Shown in pieces: positions 63,198 to 64,000 of a stretch of DNA of 64,000 bases. Under the pieces are notes generated by a model. The model saw nothing but the letters and a program-made list of their open reading frames with translations, had not been told where the DNA came from and searched no databases. This DNA comes from a virus: positions 1 to 64,000 of IMG/VR virus record IMGVR_UViG_3300032397_000005. One strand, 5' to 3'. Position numbers and translations under genes: made by a program. The stretch's first letter is position 1. Each line of letters begins with the position of its first letter.

Positions 63198-63945
63198 GCG
63201 CGAGCTGCTTGACGCGCGGCGCGCGCGGTTCCGCGGGGATTGGTTCTTGCTTATATGTAGGCAACTGGAGTGACGCGTCAATCACCTTCCCACCCTCCTC
63301 CACCGGTTGCGTGATGCGGCGGAGGACGGCGCCAACCGTTCCCTGGAGGCGTTTCTGGGGATCCGCTAGGTATGCCTGGAGACCGGTCACCTCCTTTGAT
63401 AGGTGAACCTGGAGCTCGGAGATGGACATCGAGCGGATGTCCACGTGCCCGTGGATCTGGAGCTCCCGGGCGGCGCGCTTGATGACCCCCAGCTCCTGCC
63501 CGACCTTGATGATCTGCTCCAGGATGCTGGACCGGGCCTTGATCGCGGTGGTGAGTGCGGCAAACTGCTTCGACCCGCGGAAGATCTCCGCCATGTCCTG
63601 CAGTTCCTTACAGCAGAGCATCTGCTGCTCCCGGTACTCCGCAAACAGCAGCGTGGAGTCCGCGGAGTCCCACATGCGCCGGTATTCGTCTCGGCTCGTG
63701 CGCTCCACGCTCATCAGGCGCTGCAGGCTCCAGCCGGTTTCCTGGAGGATCTGGTCACGAGACCACATCAAGGAAATACAGGCTCTGTACTGAGTGATGT
63801 CGCGTCTATCTCGGCGGATCTCCTGTGATTCCGTTAGGTCTTGGATACCAAACTTGGCTAGGTTCCTAGTTCTGGCCTTGGCGCCTGCGCACCCGGACGC
63901 GACGTCCGAGAGTTCGAGTTCCTTGGCGTTTGAGTGCTGTGACAT
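63190..63945 (-). CDS. Small terminase subunit-like DNA-binding protein
   Basis: 251 residues, leftward, with GGGAGGAGGG upstream of its ATG. An N-terminal HTH-like part (ACISLMWSRDQILQETGWSL) and central helices (KQFAALTTAIKARSSILEQI, IKVGQELGVI) follow small terminase subunits, which recognise the packaging site. Its C-terminus is basic and contains the partial CTATATGTAGGC-like site. Leftward orientation suggests a late operon beyond the right edge. Confidence 0.5.
   Translation of the reverse strand: MSQHSNAKELELSDVASGCAGAKARTRNLAKFGIQDLTESQEIRRDRRDITQYRACISLMWSRDQILQETGWSLQRLMSVERTSRDEYRRMWDSADSTLLFAEYREQQMLCCKELQDMAEIFRGSKQFAALTTAIKARSSILEQIIKVGQELGVIKRAARELQIHGHVDIRSMSISELQVHLSKEVTGLQAYLADPQKRLQGTVGAVLRRITQPVEEGGKVIDASLQLPTYKQEPIPAEPRAPRVKQLAPT
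63247..63264. promoter_or_regulatory. Imperfect palindrome related to the 54386 site
   Basis: TTGCTTA - TATG - TAGGCAA with one mismatch between arms, inside the 3' part of the terminase-like gene. Shares TATATGTAGGC with 61916. Confidence 0.4.
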
Positions 63946-63963
63946 CCGCTCCCTCCTCCCCCC

Positions 63964-63969
63964 ATCTTA
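63964..63969 (-). promoter_or_regulatory. Leftward -10 box candidate
   Basis: TAAGAT on the minus strand, 18 bases upstream of the terminase-like ATG's ribosome site. The -35 region is not clear (CGGAC-like), so strength is uncertain. Confidence 0.35.
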
Positions 63970-64000
63970 GCAACTGTTCCGGTTGCGGACTAGGGTTCTC

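Noticed and set aside
1-64000. tRNA or rRNA genes
   Set aside because: No cloverleaf with a GGTTCGAATCC-like T-arm and CCA end was recognised by eye; a dedicated RNA scan could still find divergent ones.

Overview
The window is a stretch of a large, GC-rich, double-stranded DNA tailed bacteriophage genome. Virion, lysis, replication, recombination and nucleotide genes are tightly packed, with start-stop overlaps of 1-4 bases almost throughout, and nearly all are on the + strand. No rRNA, tRNA or bacterial housekeeping operon was seen. The host cannot be fixed from sequence. A pair of overlapping membrane/coiled-coil lysis genes resembling spanins hints at a Gram-negative host. The early promoters place the start codon 5-6 bases after the -10 box, as in leaderless genes of lineages such as Deinococcus-Thermus and actinobacteria. 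Neither clue is decisive.

Layout. 1-6742: tail fibre/baseplate genes (FG-GAP plus Ig-like protein cut by the left edge, tail protein I-like protein, large fibre protein). 6759-10858: lysis and membrane cassette (LLH-type holin candidate, two overlapping coiled-coil membrane proteins, small membrane proteins, a zincin-like protein). 10867-17640: replication start-up (SF2 helicase, initiator with an embedded iteron cluster that is a candidate origin, helicase loader, DnaB helicase, primase, small HTH protein). 17751-20998: UvrD-like helicase, serine recombinase and a possible sigma-like protein, behind phage-type promoters. 21012-25944: nucleotide cluster (FAD/NAD-type oxidoreductase, dUTPase-HAD phosphatase fusion, divergent ThyX, thymidylate-kinase-like protein, Fe-S uracil-DNA glycosylase). 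25914-38766: T4-like replication and recombination core (family B polymerase with an intein, UvsY-position protein, gp32-like SSB, UvsX/RecA, gp47/gp46 nuclease pair, DNA methyltransferase, RuvC-like resolvase). 38766-54040: mixed region with RlpA-like and amidase lysis enzymes, a short epimerase-like protein, class II ribonucleotide reductase, papain-like protease, dCMP deaminase, canonical ThyX, flap exonuclease and GIY-YIG nuclease. 54041-54990: non-coding control island with three perfect 39-bp repeats, inverted repeats and a leftward HTH gene. 54991-63197: early region of tiny genes under a tandem series of near-identical promoters. 63190-63945: leftward gene resembling a small terminase subunit.

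Together the genes supply a mostly self-sufficient replisome (initiator, loader, helicase, primase, polymerase, SSB, flap exonuclease), T4-type recombination, and deoxynucleotide synthesis feeding dUMP and dTMP. The most unusual features are the nucleotide cluster with a second, motif-altered ThyX, the origin-like iterons inside the initiator gene, the repeated early promoter modules with shared N-terminal codons, and a 41-bp exact repeat read in different frames in the polymerase and the gp47-like nuclease genes.
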